DNA from: Paenibacillus paeoniae
GTDB lineage: Bacteria > Bacillota > Bacilli > Paenibacillales > Paenibacillaceae
Direction: 5' to 3'
Assembly (NCBI RefSeq): GCF_003388735.1
Contig: NZ_QUBQ01000004.1
Location: 310,001 to 374,000 of the forward strand
Length of the DNA: 64,000 nt
Positions 1 through 9,336 of the stretch are shown in pieces. A program made the position numbers and the translations under genes. The notes under the pieces were generated by a model that saw only the letters and a list, made by a program, of their open reading frames with translations, searched no databases and had not been told where the DNA came from. The stretch's first letter is position 1; every line of letters begins with the position of its first letter.

Positions 1-32
1 TCTTGTTTCCAGAGATTCTAGAGGCGAAACAA

Positions 33-77
33 AAAAATAGACGAAGGGGGAATCTAGGTTCCCCCCCTCGCCTATTC
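33..77 (-). terminator. Rho-independent terminator of the secreted glucanase gene
   Basis: Read on the minus strand, a G-rich arm (AATAGGCGAGGGGG) pairs with CCCCCTTCGTCTATT and is followed by a run of seven T. It begins about 50 nt past the glucanase stop codon. Confidence 0.85.
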
Positions 78-125
78 ACATCATTATTTCATTAGCTAGA
101 CCTGTCGGTACGCTTACATGATTAC

Positions 126-2747
126 TTATTCCGGCGTGCCCTGCGTTACCCCGTGAACATAGGTGAACCATGGCGTATCCAGTGCGCCTTGACCTGGATT
201 ATAGGTGAAGAAATACTCCACAGTATCCCCTTGCTGCAAGTTGTTGACAGCGTAGGTGTAGTTGCCGTTACCTGTAGTCGACATCGCTACGTTCTGCTGG
301 CCTCCATTATTCACCTTATAGTGCAAATCCGCAAAGGTTGCGCCATTCACATAAAACTGTAGGTTATTACCGGTTTTCTTCAGCCCGCGTACCCCGTCAC
401 CAATGACAATAACGGTGGATGCCGGCGGCACAACGGTAATGGTGCTTACAGCTGTCTTATTGCCGTCCACGGTTGTCGCCGTAACCGTCGACGTGCCCGG
501 AGCAACCCCCGTCACTTTGCCGCTCGTATTCACGGAAGCGACGCTCGAATTGGACACCGTCCAAGTCACTTGCTTATTAGTCGCATTAGACGGCGTTACT
601 GTAGCATTCAACTGTACATCCTGGCCCACCTCTACCTGTGCAGAAGTCTGGTTCACCGTGACACCGGCAACAGATACGTTGCCAGGATTCTCTACACCGT
701 TCTCCTTGTACACACGTACATAATCGACCTGCATCGTTGCTGGGATATCTTCAGGGTCCGGAGACAGAAGACCGTCGAAATATCCGCCAATCGCCAAGTT
801 CATAATCAGGTAGAACGGCTGATCGAACGGTGCATTCGGATTGTTCGGCGCAGCTACGGAATACCATTGATCATTTGTTACTTTGAAGAAAAACTTGCCG
901 TCCACATACCATTTGAAATTATCCTCTTCCCATACCATCGTGTAGACATGGAAATCATTTTCGAAGGTTTCACCTTCAGGGAAGTGATAGTCACCCGCAA
1001 TATAGCGGTTCACCGGCCATTGTCCGCCGAAGTGCAGAGCTCCGCTGGTCATGCCAGGCAAGCGTCCCTTTGCTTCCATAATATCAATCTCGCCGGATGC
1101 GGCCCACGCGCCGTATACGGAATCTTCAGGGAGCATCCAAAGCGCAGGCCATACTCCATTGCCTGTAGGCAGCTTTGCACGGATATCCACTCTACCGTAC
1201 TGGAAGGAGAGCTTATCCTTTGTATTCAGCTTGCCCGACGAATATTGTGCATAGCGAGTAGGATCTTGCGGGAAGTTTTTCGGCTCGTTCAGGGCTCTGA
1301 AATTCAACTTTCCGTCCGCTACGAATATATTTTGGTCACTATCTGTATAGTGAGCCAGCTCCGCATTGCCCCAGCCCCAGCTATGAGGGTCGTCACTGAT
1401 ATAATAGCCTGTTTCATAGTTCCATTTGCTCATATCAAGCGTTGTTCCGTTAAACTCATCCTGCCAAATAAGCGTCTGCCCATCAATAGCCGGGTTTGTT
1501 GGTGTTCCGATGGCAACATCATCATGATCGGATACATCCGGACGAGGCGCATTAGGATTGCCAATGAACGTATAGTTAACAAAATTGTTTCCGATGCTTC
1601 CGCCTGGCTGCCCGTTTAATGGATAACCAATACGAATCTGCATATCCTCTTGGATGGGCTGGAACCAAAGTCCATAGATGTAATCAGCCCAATAACCCCA
1701 CTGATTGGCGTCAGACATCCGATTATAGCCGTTAGGAGAATAAGAGAATCCGCTCTGGCTGGAATTCGCCAAATCAACCCACTGTCCGTTGATATTGATT
1801 TGGTAGACGAAACCTCCAAGCTCCGTGCCTATTGCCGCTCCTCCGTCAATCTTAGGGAGCGGTATGCCGATAACACCGCTCACATCGGCGGTAAAGGTTG
1901 TGCCGTCATAAGGCGTAATCGTATACGAACTCCTTACTGGCTGATTAAAGGTAATCGTATAAACGACATTAGCCGAAGACGTTTTGGACTCCAATTTGAC
2001 ATTGATCGACTCCGTTACCGTAAACCAGAATCCGCCTCCGCCTTCGGTGAATTGGCCGAAGTTGTTATCATAGATCCAGCCGCTGGCTGCATTATTTTCA
2101 AGATCAATCCATGTGCTGCTGTTGATCGGTTTCACAAACACCTTCAAGTCATCCGCGACAGCTGCGTAAGGAACCGCCGTATCGTTGTTGAAGGTCGGGT
2201 AAGTAAACCCAGCGCCGCCTGTAAAGCTTGCTGTAATTTGCGGGCCTTGTGTAGGTGTCATTGCAGTAATCGTGGCTTTATTAATGTTCTGGAAAACAAG
2301 TGTATAATCAAGTGTCACCCCAGGATTAGCCTTGGAGTAGAGCTGAATCTCTGTCGTAGCGGAGAGAATGAACCAATAACCATTCAGACCTCCATCGCTC
2401 CAGTGACCCCAGTTTTGGTTATAAACATAGCCGCTGACACTGTCGATATCGACCCAGTTGCCGCTGACTTTCACTTTCACGCCTACATCATCGGAAACAT
2501 TATTCCAAGTGGCTGAGCCTCCGTTGAATACGGGCATAACAAAGCCGTAACTGGCTTGCCCTACTCCTGAATTGAAAATAACAGGTCCGTCCGCTGTCGA
2601 GAAGTAAGTCATTGAGGTAACTGCAGTTCCTGCAGCCTGTACCTGAGATGCGGGCATTAGACCTACGCTAGCTATCATGGCTATTGCCAAAACTAAACTC
2701 AATATCCGTTGCTTTAACCTATTCGCCGTAGTATGATATCGTTTCAT
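126..2747 (-). CDS. Secreted modular beta-1,3-glucanase (GH16, laminarinase type) with CBM56-like C-terminus
   Basis: Predicted extracellular endo-beta-glucanase of 873 residues. The ATG at 2747 is chosen over an upstream in-frame codon because TAAGGAGG lies 4-11 nt before it and it begins a classical signal peptide (MKRYHTT..., cleavage near ASQVQA). Residues about 40-400 hold three related modules of about 100 residues, each with W-rich FNxD and VDL/IDL patterns. The GH16 domain spans about 420-680 and carries GEIDIMEAKG, with E553 as nucleophile, D555, and E558 as acid/base. A BIG_2-type Ig domain (about 685-775) and a terminal module resembling CBM56 (beta-1,3-glucan binding) follow. It lies downstream of the transporter and two-component genes but has its own leader. 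The GH16 assignment is firm; beta-1,3 specificity is inferred from the CBM56-like module and the second GH16 enzyme nearby. Confidence 0.93.
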   Translation of the reverse strand: MKRYHTTANRLKQRILSLVLAIAMIASVGLMPASQVQAAGTAVTSMTYFSTADGPVIFNSGVGQASYGFVMPVFNGGSATWNNVSDDVGVKVKVSGNWVDIDSVSGYVYNQNWGHWSDGGLNGYWFILSATTEIQLYSKANPGVTLDYTLVFQNINKATITAMTPTQGPQITASFTGGAGFTYPTFNNDTAVPYAAVADDLKVFVKPINSSTWIDLENNAASGWIYDNNFGQFTEGGGGFWFTVTESINVKLESKTSSANVVYTITFNQPVRSSYTITPYDGTTFTADVSGVIGIPLPKIDGGAAIGTELGGFVYQININGQWVDLANSSQSGFSYSPNGYNRMSDANQWGYWADYIYGLWFQPIQEDMQIRIGYPLNGQPGGSIGNNFVNYTFIGNPNAPRPDVSDHDDVAIGTPTNPAIDGQTLIWQDEFNGTTLDMSKWNYETGYYISDDPHSWGWGNAELAHYTDSDQNIFVADGKLNFRALNEPKNFPQDPTRYAQYSSGKLNTKDKLSFQYGRVDIRAKLPTGNGVWPALWMLPEDSVYGAWAASGEIDIMEAKGRLPGMTSGALHFGGQWPVNRYIAGDYHFPEGETFENDFHVYTMVWEEDNFKWYVDGKFFFKVTNDQWYSVAAPNNPNAPFDQPFYLIMNLAIGGYFDGLLSPDPEDIPATMQVDYVRVYKENGVENPGNVSVAGVTVNQTSAQVEVGQDVQLNATVTPSNATNKQVTWTVSNSSVASVNTSGKVTGVAPGTSTVTATTVDGNKTAVSTITVVPPASTVIVIGDGVRGLKKTGNNLQFYVNGATFADLHYKVNNGGQQNVAMSTTGNGNYTYAVNNLQQGDTVEYFFTYNPGQGALDTPWFTYVHGVTQGTPE

Positions 2748-3110
2748 AATTGCCTCCTTAAATGCATGGATATAAAACATAAGGAATTCACTTGTTGACC
2801 TATCCGTGCTTCGCTTGACGTACCCCGTGATGTGGCTGCACAGCCACATCATCCTGCTCCAGATACATGGCTAGCTCATGTCTGGCAGCTGCAATACCGT
2901 CTGTAAAATTCATAGACTTAGAGACCTTCAGACGCTCAGGTAGTGATCGTTACTCGCTTTGCAGACCTGCGGCTCCTTTACTTCCGGATAGAAAGAAACC
3001 GCTTACATAAGGGAACATCTTTATTCTACCGAAAATCATAATGGGATGAAAAGGTACAATTATTTTTGTTGTGCCCCAATTTTTTGGCTTTTCATAAACG
3101 GGGTGAATAA
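2748..3110 (-). promoter_or_regulatory. Leader/promoter region of the secreted glucanase with a perfect hairpin
   Basis: This 360-nt gap holds no convincing gene. At 2829-2851 there is an 11-bp perfect inverted repeat (GATGTGGCTG, two-base centre, CAGCCACATC) about 85-105 nt upstream of the glucanase ATG and without a T-run, so it is more likely an RNA or protein-binding element than a terminator. A weak sigma-A-like pair, TTTTCA/TAGAAT with an 18-nt spacer, lies at about 3020-3052 on the minus strand. The long leader suggests post-initiation control; this is inference. Confidence 0.4.
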
Positions 3111-3111
3111 A

Positions 3112-3140
3112 ACAGCGCTATGGCAGATTCATAGCGCTGT
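3112..3140 (-). terminator. Terminator overlapping the end of the response-regulator gene
   Basis: ACAGCGCTATG pairs perfectly with CATAGCGCTGT around a 7-nt loop. On the minus strand it is followed by TTTTATT. The last codons and stop of the response regulator lie inside the stem, so the mRNA ends directly at the gene end and transcription of the glucanase must start anew. Confidence 0.85.
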
Positions 3141-4700
3141 GTCTTGATATTTCTCTTCTCTTTCATGCTTCCGCCGCATCAACTGACGATACTCTGTAGG
3201 CTGCATGTTCATCACATCTCGGAATGCCCGTGTAAAGCTTTTATAACTCTCATACCCTACCATAGCTGCGACTTCGACGATTTTATGCTCTGTCTCGGCC
3301 AGCAGCCGCCGCGCTTTATCGAGACGTACATCTCGAAGATATTCTGCAAAGCCTTTGCCAATATTCTTCTTAAATAAGTTAGAAAAGTAAGCATAATTAA
3401 GCGACACGTGGTTGGACACCATGGCAAGGTCCAACGGCTTGTGGTAGCTCTCATGTATAAAACGAATGGCCTCATTCAAGTCATGCGTATTACGGTAGCT
3501 GCACTTATATTCATAATAGTATTGATTCAATCGCAACAGCTGTTGTTGCAGCGCCTGAATATAATCGCGAATGCCCGGATAATCGAACAGATTGCGCAAG
3601 CAATCAATATCAAGCGCCTCATCCCCCATATAGGGACGAATCACACGCTCATATTCCTCCAGCATTTTCACCACAGCGCGGCAAAGCTGCTGAGTATAAC
3701 GGATATGATAACGTTGCAGCACATCTTTGTGGAACATCATGGAGATGCCTTGGGCGATTTTGCCGCTGTTCTTGGTGCCGATTAATTGAAACAGAGAATA
3801 TAACCCCTCATACGGAAGCTCCCACTGCTGTATTAGCCGATCAATATGCGCAGGCAAGATGCAGCGCTTGTCTGGAAATAGATAGCTGTGACGATACAGC
3901 TCAAGCACTTGGGTATAGCTCTCCGACAGCCCCTTTAATCCTTCCTGTGGGCCGGTCATGGCAATAACAGCATTAATCTGTCCTGCCTTAAGTGCGGCAG
4001 GCAAAGCCCCCGTATCGACGGATGCATCAACCGCGAGGATCAGATGCTGTCCGTGCTGCAAGCTTATACAGCCCCGCCTGCCATAGACGCGGTAGGCAAT
4101 CGATTCCATACTATGGCTGCTATTGGCCCCCGGTTGGTTAATCCATAGCTCCTCTCGAAGCAGGCATAAGCGGTAATGGCTCCACAGCTCTGGATTTTGC
4201 CCCTGGGTCTGATCAACCCACGCCTCATCATTGACAGCGCCCTGCATAAACATGCCTAGCTCCTTACGGTCCGTCTCACGGGCGCGGCGGGAAATATGCA
4301 TCATATTGCGTGAGAGTGCCTGACGCGCCTGTATCTCCTGCCATACATGCTCTACCGAGGTTTGCAGATCCTCCCGCTTCACAGGCTTGAGCAGGTAGCC
4401 CTTTGCGCCTAGCCCAATCGCTTTTTGAGCATAGGCAAAGTCGCTGTAGCCGCTAATAATAAGATAATTGACTTTAATGCGCTCCTCTTTGGTTTGAGCC
4501 ATGAGCTCCAGTCCATCCATATCCGGCATCATAATATCGGTAATGACCAGTTGAATGCTGTGCTGACGCAATAGCTGCAATGCCTCAACCCCATTGGCAG
4601 CGCAGTACATATTGTCAAACTCAAGAGGGAATTGACTCAGCATGGCCTGCAGGCCATCGCGAATATTTTTTTGATCATCCACAATTAGAATGTTCAACAT
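3129..4700 (-). CDS. YesN-type response regulator with AraC DNA-binding domain
   Basis: Cytoplasmic transcription factor of 523 residues. The receiver domain (about 1-120) has the DD pair at residues 8-9 and the phospho-acceptor D55 in ITDIMMPDMDG. A long middle region follows, then a C-terminal AraC double helix-turn-helix (about 425-520, with YFSNLFKKNIGKGF and VGYESYKSFTRAFR). The ATG at 4700 follows GGAGG by a good distance and lies 2 nt past the kinase stop, so the two are translationally linked. It most likely activates the adjacent glucan transport operon and glucanase in response to the cognate kinase; this target is inferred from position. Confidence 0.93.
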   Translation of the reverse strand: MLNILIVDDQKNIRDGLQAMLSQFPLEFDNMYCAANGVEALQLLRQHSIQLVITDIMMPDMDGLELMAQTKEERIKVNYLIISGYSDFAYAQKAIGLGAKGYLLKPVKREDLQTSVEHVWQEIQARQALSRNMMHISRRARETDRKELGMFMQGAVNDEAWVDQTQGQNPELWSHYRLCLLREELWINQPGANSSHSMESIAYRVYGRRGCISLQHGQHLILAVDASVDTGALPAALKAGQINAVIAMTGPQEGLKGLSESYTQVLELYRHSYLFPDKRCILPAHIDRLIQQWELPYEGLYSLFQLIGTKNSGKIAQGISMMFHKDVLQRYHIRYTQQLCRAVVKMLEEYERVIRPYMGDEALDIDCLRNLFDYPGIRDYIQALQQQLLRLNQYYYEYKCSYRNTHDLNEAIRFIHESYHKPLDLAMVSNHVSLNYAYFSNLFKKNIGKGFAEYLRDVRLDKARRLLAETEHKIVEVAAMVGYESYKSFTRAFRDVMNMQPTEYRQLMRRKHEREEKYQDTAL

Positions 4701-4702
4701 GC

Positions 4703-6541
4703 TTACCAACCTCCAAGATTCACATTTTCCCAAGGCAAGCGTATCGTTACACAGGTATACGCGCCCTGTACACTGTCAATCCAAAGTCCGCAGTCTTTGC
4801 CATAATGAAGCTGCAAGCGCTTATGCACGTTCTCCAAGCCCAAGCCGTTCTTGCTGCTAACGATCGGCGTATCGGAGTCTCCCCGCAGCACAGCCTGCAA
4901 ACTAGCCAGCATCTCCGGCCCAACACCCGCGCCGTCATCCCGAATGTCGATGAGCAACAAGCTGTCATTCTCCACGGATACATTAATCTGGATATGTACA
5001 CTGCCACCCGGAGGCGCCGCGTGATGAACGGCATTTTCCACGATGGGCTGCATGCACATTTTAGGAATGGCGTAACGAAGCACCTCTTGAGGAAGATCCG
5101 CCGTCAATACGATGCTGCCGCCTTCCATGAAGTTGATAAATTGAATATAACTCTGTATATTGGCAAGCTCCTCACTGAGAGCAACGGTATCGCTGCGCCA
5201 CTTCATGCTATAGCGCAACAGCGAGCCTAAGGAAACCAGCGCATCCGCAATAGCAGGCTGTCGCTGAATCTCGGCTTGCATCCGGATCGATTCCAGCGCG
5301 TTATATAAGAAATGCGAATTAATCTGAGCATGCAGCGAGTGCAGCTGTGCATTCTTCGCAATCAGCTGCTTATCCACCACCTGTGTCATCAGGCGTTTGA
5401 TCTCATCCAGCATTTTATTGTAGCTGACAGCCACCTCGTCGATTTCATCGCCCGTTTCATTCTCATTCAGGCCGGTATTAATTTTGGCATCCAGTTGGCC
5501 TTTCCGCACCTTGCGCATGGAAGCCAATACGCCGTCCAGCCGGCGCAGCATGCGCCTTATCGTAAGCGAGACTAACAGAAGCAGCATCAAGAGTGTTGAC
5601 AATGTAATCGCTGCCACAAATCCATACCAGCTTCGCGGGCCCTTCATCAGTGCCTGGTGGGATGCAATATCCACTACATAGGCGTCCAGAGGAGCAATGT
5701 AGCGATACAGCGCATAGTAGGTATGATCGCCTACGTGAACCTTAATGGGATTATTCTGCTGCAGTACATCCAGTTGCCCATGAATGGTGCCCAGAATATC
5801 GTCCAGTTCCTCCTCCACATATTGAGGAAAGCTATGATTAGGATTGTATACATATCGGGAGGAATTCGCACCGTCCATCACAACCGAGAAAAAGTCTCCT
5901 CCGGTCTCTTCAAGCAGATTGTTAAAGAACACATTGTGCGAAGCACGAATTTCCATGATGCTGGGACGTTTGTGCTGCTGATCCTGCAGGCGTACCAACC
6001 GGTAGTAGGATAGCGTGTGCTCCCCATCCTTATAAGCAAATAAGCGGTAAGCTGACCCGCCCTCATCCCGAAGTGTCGTCCAGTAATCCTGAGGCTCGAA
6101 CTTGTCAAAATGATAGATTTCAGGCCAGATTTCAAACAGGTTCGGGTTATCGATATAAAAGCTAAGCTCGTCGATCATCTCATGGCTTTGGATAATATTA
6201 TGCATTTGCTCAAATTGGTTTTGCCTGAATTTCACCAGACGCAAGCCGTCTCCACGCATATTGGAGTGAATAAAATCTACAAATGCCTTTTGCCTTAGCG
6301 CCGTAGAGGAAGCGTTTTCAATTATATTCATTCTACTGCGCAACTGTTCGTCCAGACGCGATACATGGCTGCTGCCAGTAGCCATAGCGTCCTTGTACAG
6401 CTGGTTTTCCTGCGTGCGGATAAATAAAAAGGAAACCACAATGGCAGGAACAGCAATCAACAGGCTGAAGGCCAGAAGCAATTTTTGCGAAATGCGGGAA
6501 TTGCGGTATATCTTTCTCATATTTTTCAGCAGATCCTTCAT
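4703..6541 (-). CDS. YesM-type membrane sensor histidine kinase
   Basis: 612 residues. The ATG at 6541 follows GGAGGG by about 7 nt; an upstream in-frame start lacks a site. The order is an N-terminal membrane helix (about 17-38), an extracellular Cache-like sensor region, a second helix near 290-310, HAMP, a His_kinase domain with HFLYNALE (phospho-acceptor H410), and an HATPase domain with PIVENAVHHA, DDGAGVG and GLGLENV boxes. Kinases of this family usually sense extracellular sugars, often through the partner binding protein. The gene sits between the binding-protein gene and its regulator in the same direction. Confidence 0.93.
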   Translation of the reverse strand: MKDLLKNMRKIYRNSRISQKLLLAFSLLIAVPAIVVSFLFIRTQENQLYKDAMATGSSHVSRLDEQLRSRMNIIENASSTALRQKAFVDFIHSNMRGDGLRLVKFRQNQFEQMHNIIQSHEMIDELSFYIDNPNLFEIWPEIYHFDKFEPQDYWTTLRDEGGSAYRLFAYKDGEHTLSYYRLVRLQDQQHKRPSIMEIRASHNVFFNNLLEETGGDFFSVVMDGANSSRYVYNPNHSFPQYVEEELDDILGTIHGQLDVLQQNNPIKVHVGDHTYYALYRYIAPLDAYVVDIASHQALMKGPRSWYGFVAAITLSTLLMLLLLVSLTIRRMLRRLDGVLASMRKVRKGQLDAKINTGLNENETGDEIDEVAVSYNKMLDEIKRLMTQVVDKQLIAKNAQLHSLHAQINSHFLYNALESIRMQAEIQRQPAIADALVSLGSLLRYSMKWRSDTVALSEELANIQSYIQFINFMEGGSIVLTADLPQEVLRYAIPKMCMQPIVENAVHHAAPPGGSVHIQINVSVENDSLLLIDIRDDGAGVGPEMLASLQAVLRGDSDTPIVSSKNGLGLENVHKRLQLHYGKDCGLWIDSVQGAYTCVTIRLPWENVNLGGW

Positions 6542-6633
6542 GTAAGTGCCCTCCCCACCCCTGTAATATACCATATATTACAGCAAGGCTGGAAGATACA
6601 GGGCGAGATTAGGCCATACTCTACAAAGCAGGG

Positions 6634-6663
6634 AATACCGGCCACCATTCGGCGGCCGGCATT
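6634..6663 (-). terminator. Intercistronic hairpin after the binding-protein gene
   Basis: AATACCGGCC faces GGCCGGCATT with one mismatch or wobble and a 10-nt loop, 19 nt past the binding-protein stop, with no T-run. Such hairpins often stabilise abundant binding-protein mRNA or partly terminate before the kinase gene. That role is inferred. Confidence 0.55.
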
Positions 6664-6681
6664 CATGATCAGCGGATTAGA

Positions 6682-8346
6682 TTACTCCGCCATTTTAGCT
6701 TTACGTGCGCTCAGCTCAGCCTGACGGAATTCCATTACCTTGTCAAAGCCATAATTATCACGACGGGAAAGGAAGCCCTCGAACACTTTGTCAAAAGCAG
6801 CCTCGTCCTTAGCGGTAATCAGCTCAGGCATTACTTCCTCCCAGTTTTGGGAGATACGTGCCCAGGCTACTGCCGCATCGGAATCACCCTGAGGATCAAG
6901 TCCTTTGTAGATGCCGCTGTCGATATCAGCTTGAGCGTTCGCGAAGTCTTCCATCTGCTTAAGAACAGGCGTTTTCTCCGGTCTCCATTGGTTAATAATA
7001 ACTGGGTTACGGACCATCCAGTACGTATCCATGATACCGTATTCCTTCTCCAGCTTCTCAATATCATTGGAAACCAGATCTACCATCTCAGGCTTCAATT
7101 GCGGCTTGCCGTCGGCCATATCCCACGTTTCGCCTTCCTTGCCCAGGAACAAGTCTCTTTGTCCTTCTTCACTAGCCAGATAAGTCAAGAAGCGGATGGC
7201 ACGTTCAGGATTTTTAGTGGTTTTGCTGATCATCGTAACCATCCAGCCATCCATGTTGCCTGGGAACAGCTTAGCTTTTTCGCCTTTGCTGTTCTGCGGT
7301 CCGTCTACTGCGATGTAATAAGAATCCGGGTTGGCGCTTGCAGCCAGCAACGGATTAACAGCCGCCATGCCGTTCCACTCGCGAACCATCATGAAATAAC
7401 GAGCATTGTTCGTTTTTTCATCTACTTGCGTATCGGAATCCACCAGGAAATCTACATTAATCAGTCCGCGTTCGTAAGCCGTGCGGAACGTTTTCAGCCA
7501 AGCAACATAATCGGGATCCGTGATGCGGTCATATACATTGCCATCCTTCTCATGCGGAACAGCCAGCAAGTTTTGCAAGTACTCCGTCATCCCGTAAGGA
7601 ACATTGCCTTGAGCAAAGAACGGGCTCATCGGCTGGCCTTTATATTGGGAATACTGGTCCTTCAGCAACTGCAGCGTGTTCAAGAAACCTTCCGGCGTGC
7701 TCATATCCGGTTTTCCCATTTCCTCATACAAATCTTTTCGTACCAGGAACGTTTGGTTCGCAGCCGTCATGCCTGTTTCATGCATCAGGTTAGGACTGAA
7801 TGAGTCATTCGGAACGCCATACGTATTGCCATTATCTTGACGATACCACTTCAGAGTGCCATCCCCAGCGACTTTGAAGAAGTACGGATCATACTGATCA
7901 GCCAATTCATTCAAAGGAAAAACAAAATCGCCTTCCCACAGCTTTTTGACAGCGTTTTCCCAAGATCCCATTGTAATAAGATCTGGCAGTTTACCGGAAG
8001 TCATCGCGAGCGTAATTTGCTCATTTGCCTCGCCAGAAGGTACTTCAATTTTAATTTTAACGCCTGTTTTTTCTGTTACATATTTAGAAGCAAGGGTCTC
8101 TCCCCAGGCATGAGGATACCAAGAGGCTCCTACAAACCAGGATAACTCTACTGGACTGGTATCCAGCTGCCATCCAGGTATTTCGGGATTTAACGCTGTC
8201 TCACCCGACGGTGCAGGCGTGCTGTCCGAAGGCGTGGAGGTCGGCTTGTTATCATTGTTCTTAGACCCCGTGCAAGCAGCCAAGCTGAGCATCATAATTA
8301 ATGCCAGAGCCATAATGATGCTTTTCTTCATGTGGTTGCGCTTCAT
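6682..8346 (-). CDS. LplA-type sugar-binding lipoprotein of a carbohydrate ABC transporter
   Basis: 554 residues. A lipoprotein signal peptide with lipobox SLAAC (C25) precedes a low-complexity N/T/S/P linker, then a large extracellular solute-binding protein family 1 fold. It should be anchored on the outer face and capture oligosaccharides, here probably gluco-oligosaccharides released by the secreted GH16 enzyme. The ATG at 8346 has AAAGGA about 9 nt upstream; an in-frame ATG five codons later is an alternative. It follows the two permease genes. No ATPase gene is nearby, as is usual for LplABC-type systems, which borrow a shared MsmX-like ATPase. Confidence 0.92.
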   Translation of the reverse strand: MKRNHMKKSIIMALALIMMLSLAACTGSKNNDNKPTSTPSDSTPAPSGETALNPEIPGWQLDTSPVELSWFVGASWYPHAWGETLASKYVTEKTGVKIKIEVPSGEANEQITLAMTSGKLPDLITMGSWENAVKKLWEGDFVFPLNELADQYDPYFFKVAGDGTLKWYRQDNGNTYGVPNDSFSPNLMHETGMTAANQTFLVRKDLYEEMGKPDMSTPEGFLNTLQLLKDQYSQYKGQPMSPFFAQGNVPYGMTEYLQNLLAVPHEKDGNVYDRITDPDYVAWLKTFRTAYERGLINVDFLVDSDTQVDEKTNNARYFMMVREWNGMAAVNPLLAASANPDSYYIAVDGPQNSKGEKAKLFPGNMDGWMVTMISKTTKNPERAIRFLTYLASEEGQRDLFLGKEGETWDMADGKPQLKPEMVDLVSNDIEKLEKEYGIMDTYWMVRNPVIINQWRPEKTPVLKQMEDFANAQADIDSGIYKGLDPQGDSDAAVAWARISQNWEEVMPELITAKDEAAFDKVFEGFLSRRDNYGFDKVMEFRQAELSARKAKMAE

Positions 8347-8394
8347 TACATGATCATCCTTTCTTTTCTTCCCCTATTTTTTAATCTATTTGTA

Positions 8395-8434
8395 TCATAC
8401 GCCTCTCTAAACTGTCGCTTAGATCGGCGTATGA
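8395..8434 (-). other. Intercistronic hairpin between permease and binding-protein genes
   Basis: TCATACGCC and GGCGTATGA form a perfect 9-bp stem around a 22-nt loop, starting just past the permease stop codon. There is no T-run, so it is more likely an mRNA processing or stability element giving higher binding-protein expression. Confidence 0.5.
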
Positions 8435-8437
8435 CGC

Positions 8438-9322
8438 TTACCCTTTAATTGCGCCAATCATAACACCTTTGACCAGATAGCGCTGAATAAAGGGGTAGAA
8501 CAACAAAATTGGAAGCGTAGCCACCATCATCGATGCAAATTTGATGGAGTTGCCTGGCAGCCTTGCGCCGAACTGAGCCATGGCTTGCTGTTGCATGAAA
8601 GTCATGGAGTTCTCTGCAACAATCTTGAAGAGCATCGTTTGCAGCGGAATAATGTCCTGCGAGCGGATGTAGATAACACCCTGATAATAATCATTCCAAT
8701 GATACACGGCGGAGAAGAGCGAAATCGTCGCAATAACGGCCATGCTGTTGGGCAATACGATTCTGAACAAGACACCATAATCCGAAGCTCCATCTACCTT
8801 GGCAGATTCCTCCAGGCTGTCAGGGATGGTGCGATAGAAGCTCATGAAAATAACCATGTTGAAAAACGTGTACATCGCAGGAATGATAAAGACCAGGAAA
8901 TTATCGTACAGTCCCAGCTTGGTCATGAGAATAAACGAAGGAATAAGTCCCCCTGAAAACAACATGGTGATCAAGGCAATCTTGAGATACAGCTTGCGTC
9001 CGATCAGGTTGGTCTTGCTTATGCCGTAAGCCACAATGGCAGTAAACAATACATGCGCCGTCGTCCCGATCAAGGTACGCAAGGTGGTGATGTAGAAACC
9101 GTTCATCAGACCCTTATCTTGAAATACAACACTGTAGCTCGCCCATGAAAACGATTCCGGAAACCAGTTGACTGTGCCGAGTATGGCCTTTTCCGCCGGA
9201 TTAAACGAGTTAATGAATACAAACCACATCGGGTACAGCGTAAGGAAACAAACTGCCAGCATCAGCAAGGTATTGCAGACCTCAAACAATCCGATGCGTC
9301 GAAATCTTCCGCGTCTTAGCAT
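8438..9322 (-). CDS. LplC-type carbohydrate ABC transporter permease
   Basis: 294-residue inner-membrane protein of the MalG/LplC type with about six helices. The cytoplasmic EAA loop is EESAKVDGASDYGVLFRIVL, which contacts the ATPase, and the C-terminus ends in KGVMIGAIKG, typical of this subfamily. The ATG at 9322 has GGGAGGG 7 nt upstream. It starts 14 nt after the LplB-type permease stop and is clearly in the same operon. Confidence 0.94.
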   Translation of the reverse strand: MLRRGRFRRIGLFEVCNTLLMLAVCFLTLYPMWFVFINSFNPAEKAILGTVNWFPESFSWASYSVVFQDKGLMNGFYITTLRTLIGTTAHVLFTAIVAYGISKTNLIGRKLYLKIALITMLFSGGLIPSFILMTKLGLYDNFLVFIIPAMYTFFNMVIFMSFYRTIPDSLEESAKVDGASDYGVLFRIVLPNSMAVIATISLFSAVYHWNDYYQGVIYIRSQDIIPLQTMLFKIVAENSMTFMQQQAMAQFGARLPGNSIKFASMMVATLPILLFYPFIQRYLVKGVMIGAIKG

Positions 9323-9336
9323 GTATCTGCCCTCCC

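Noticed and set aside
2748..3110. Cyclic-di-GMP or other riboswitch in the glucanase leader
   Set aside because: The conserved core bases of known riboswitch classes were not found; only a simple hairpin is supported.
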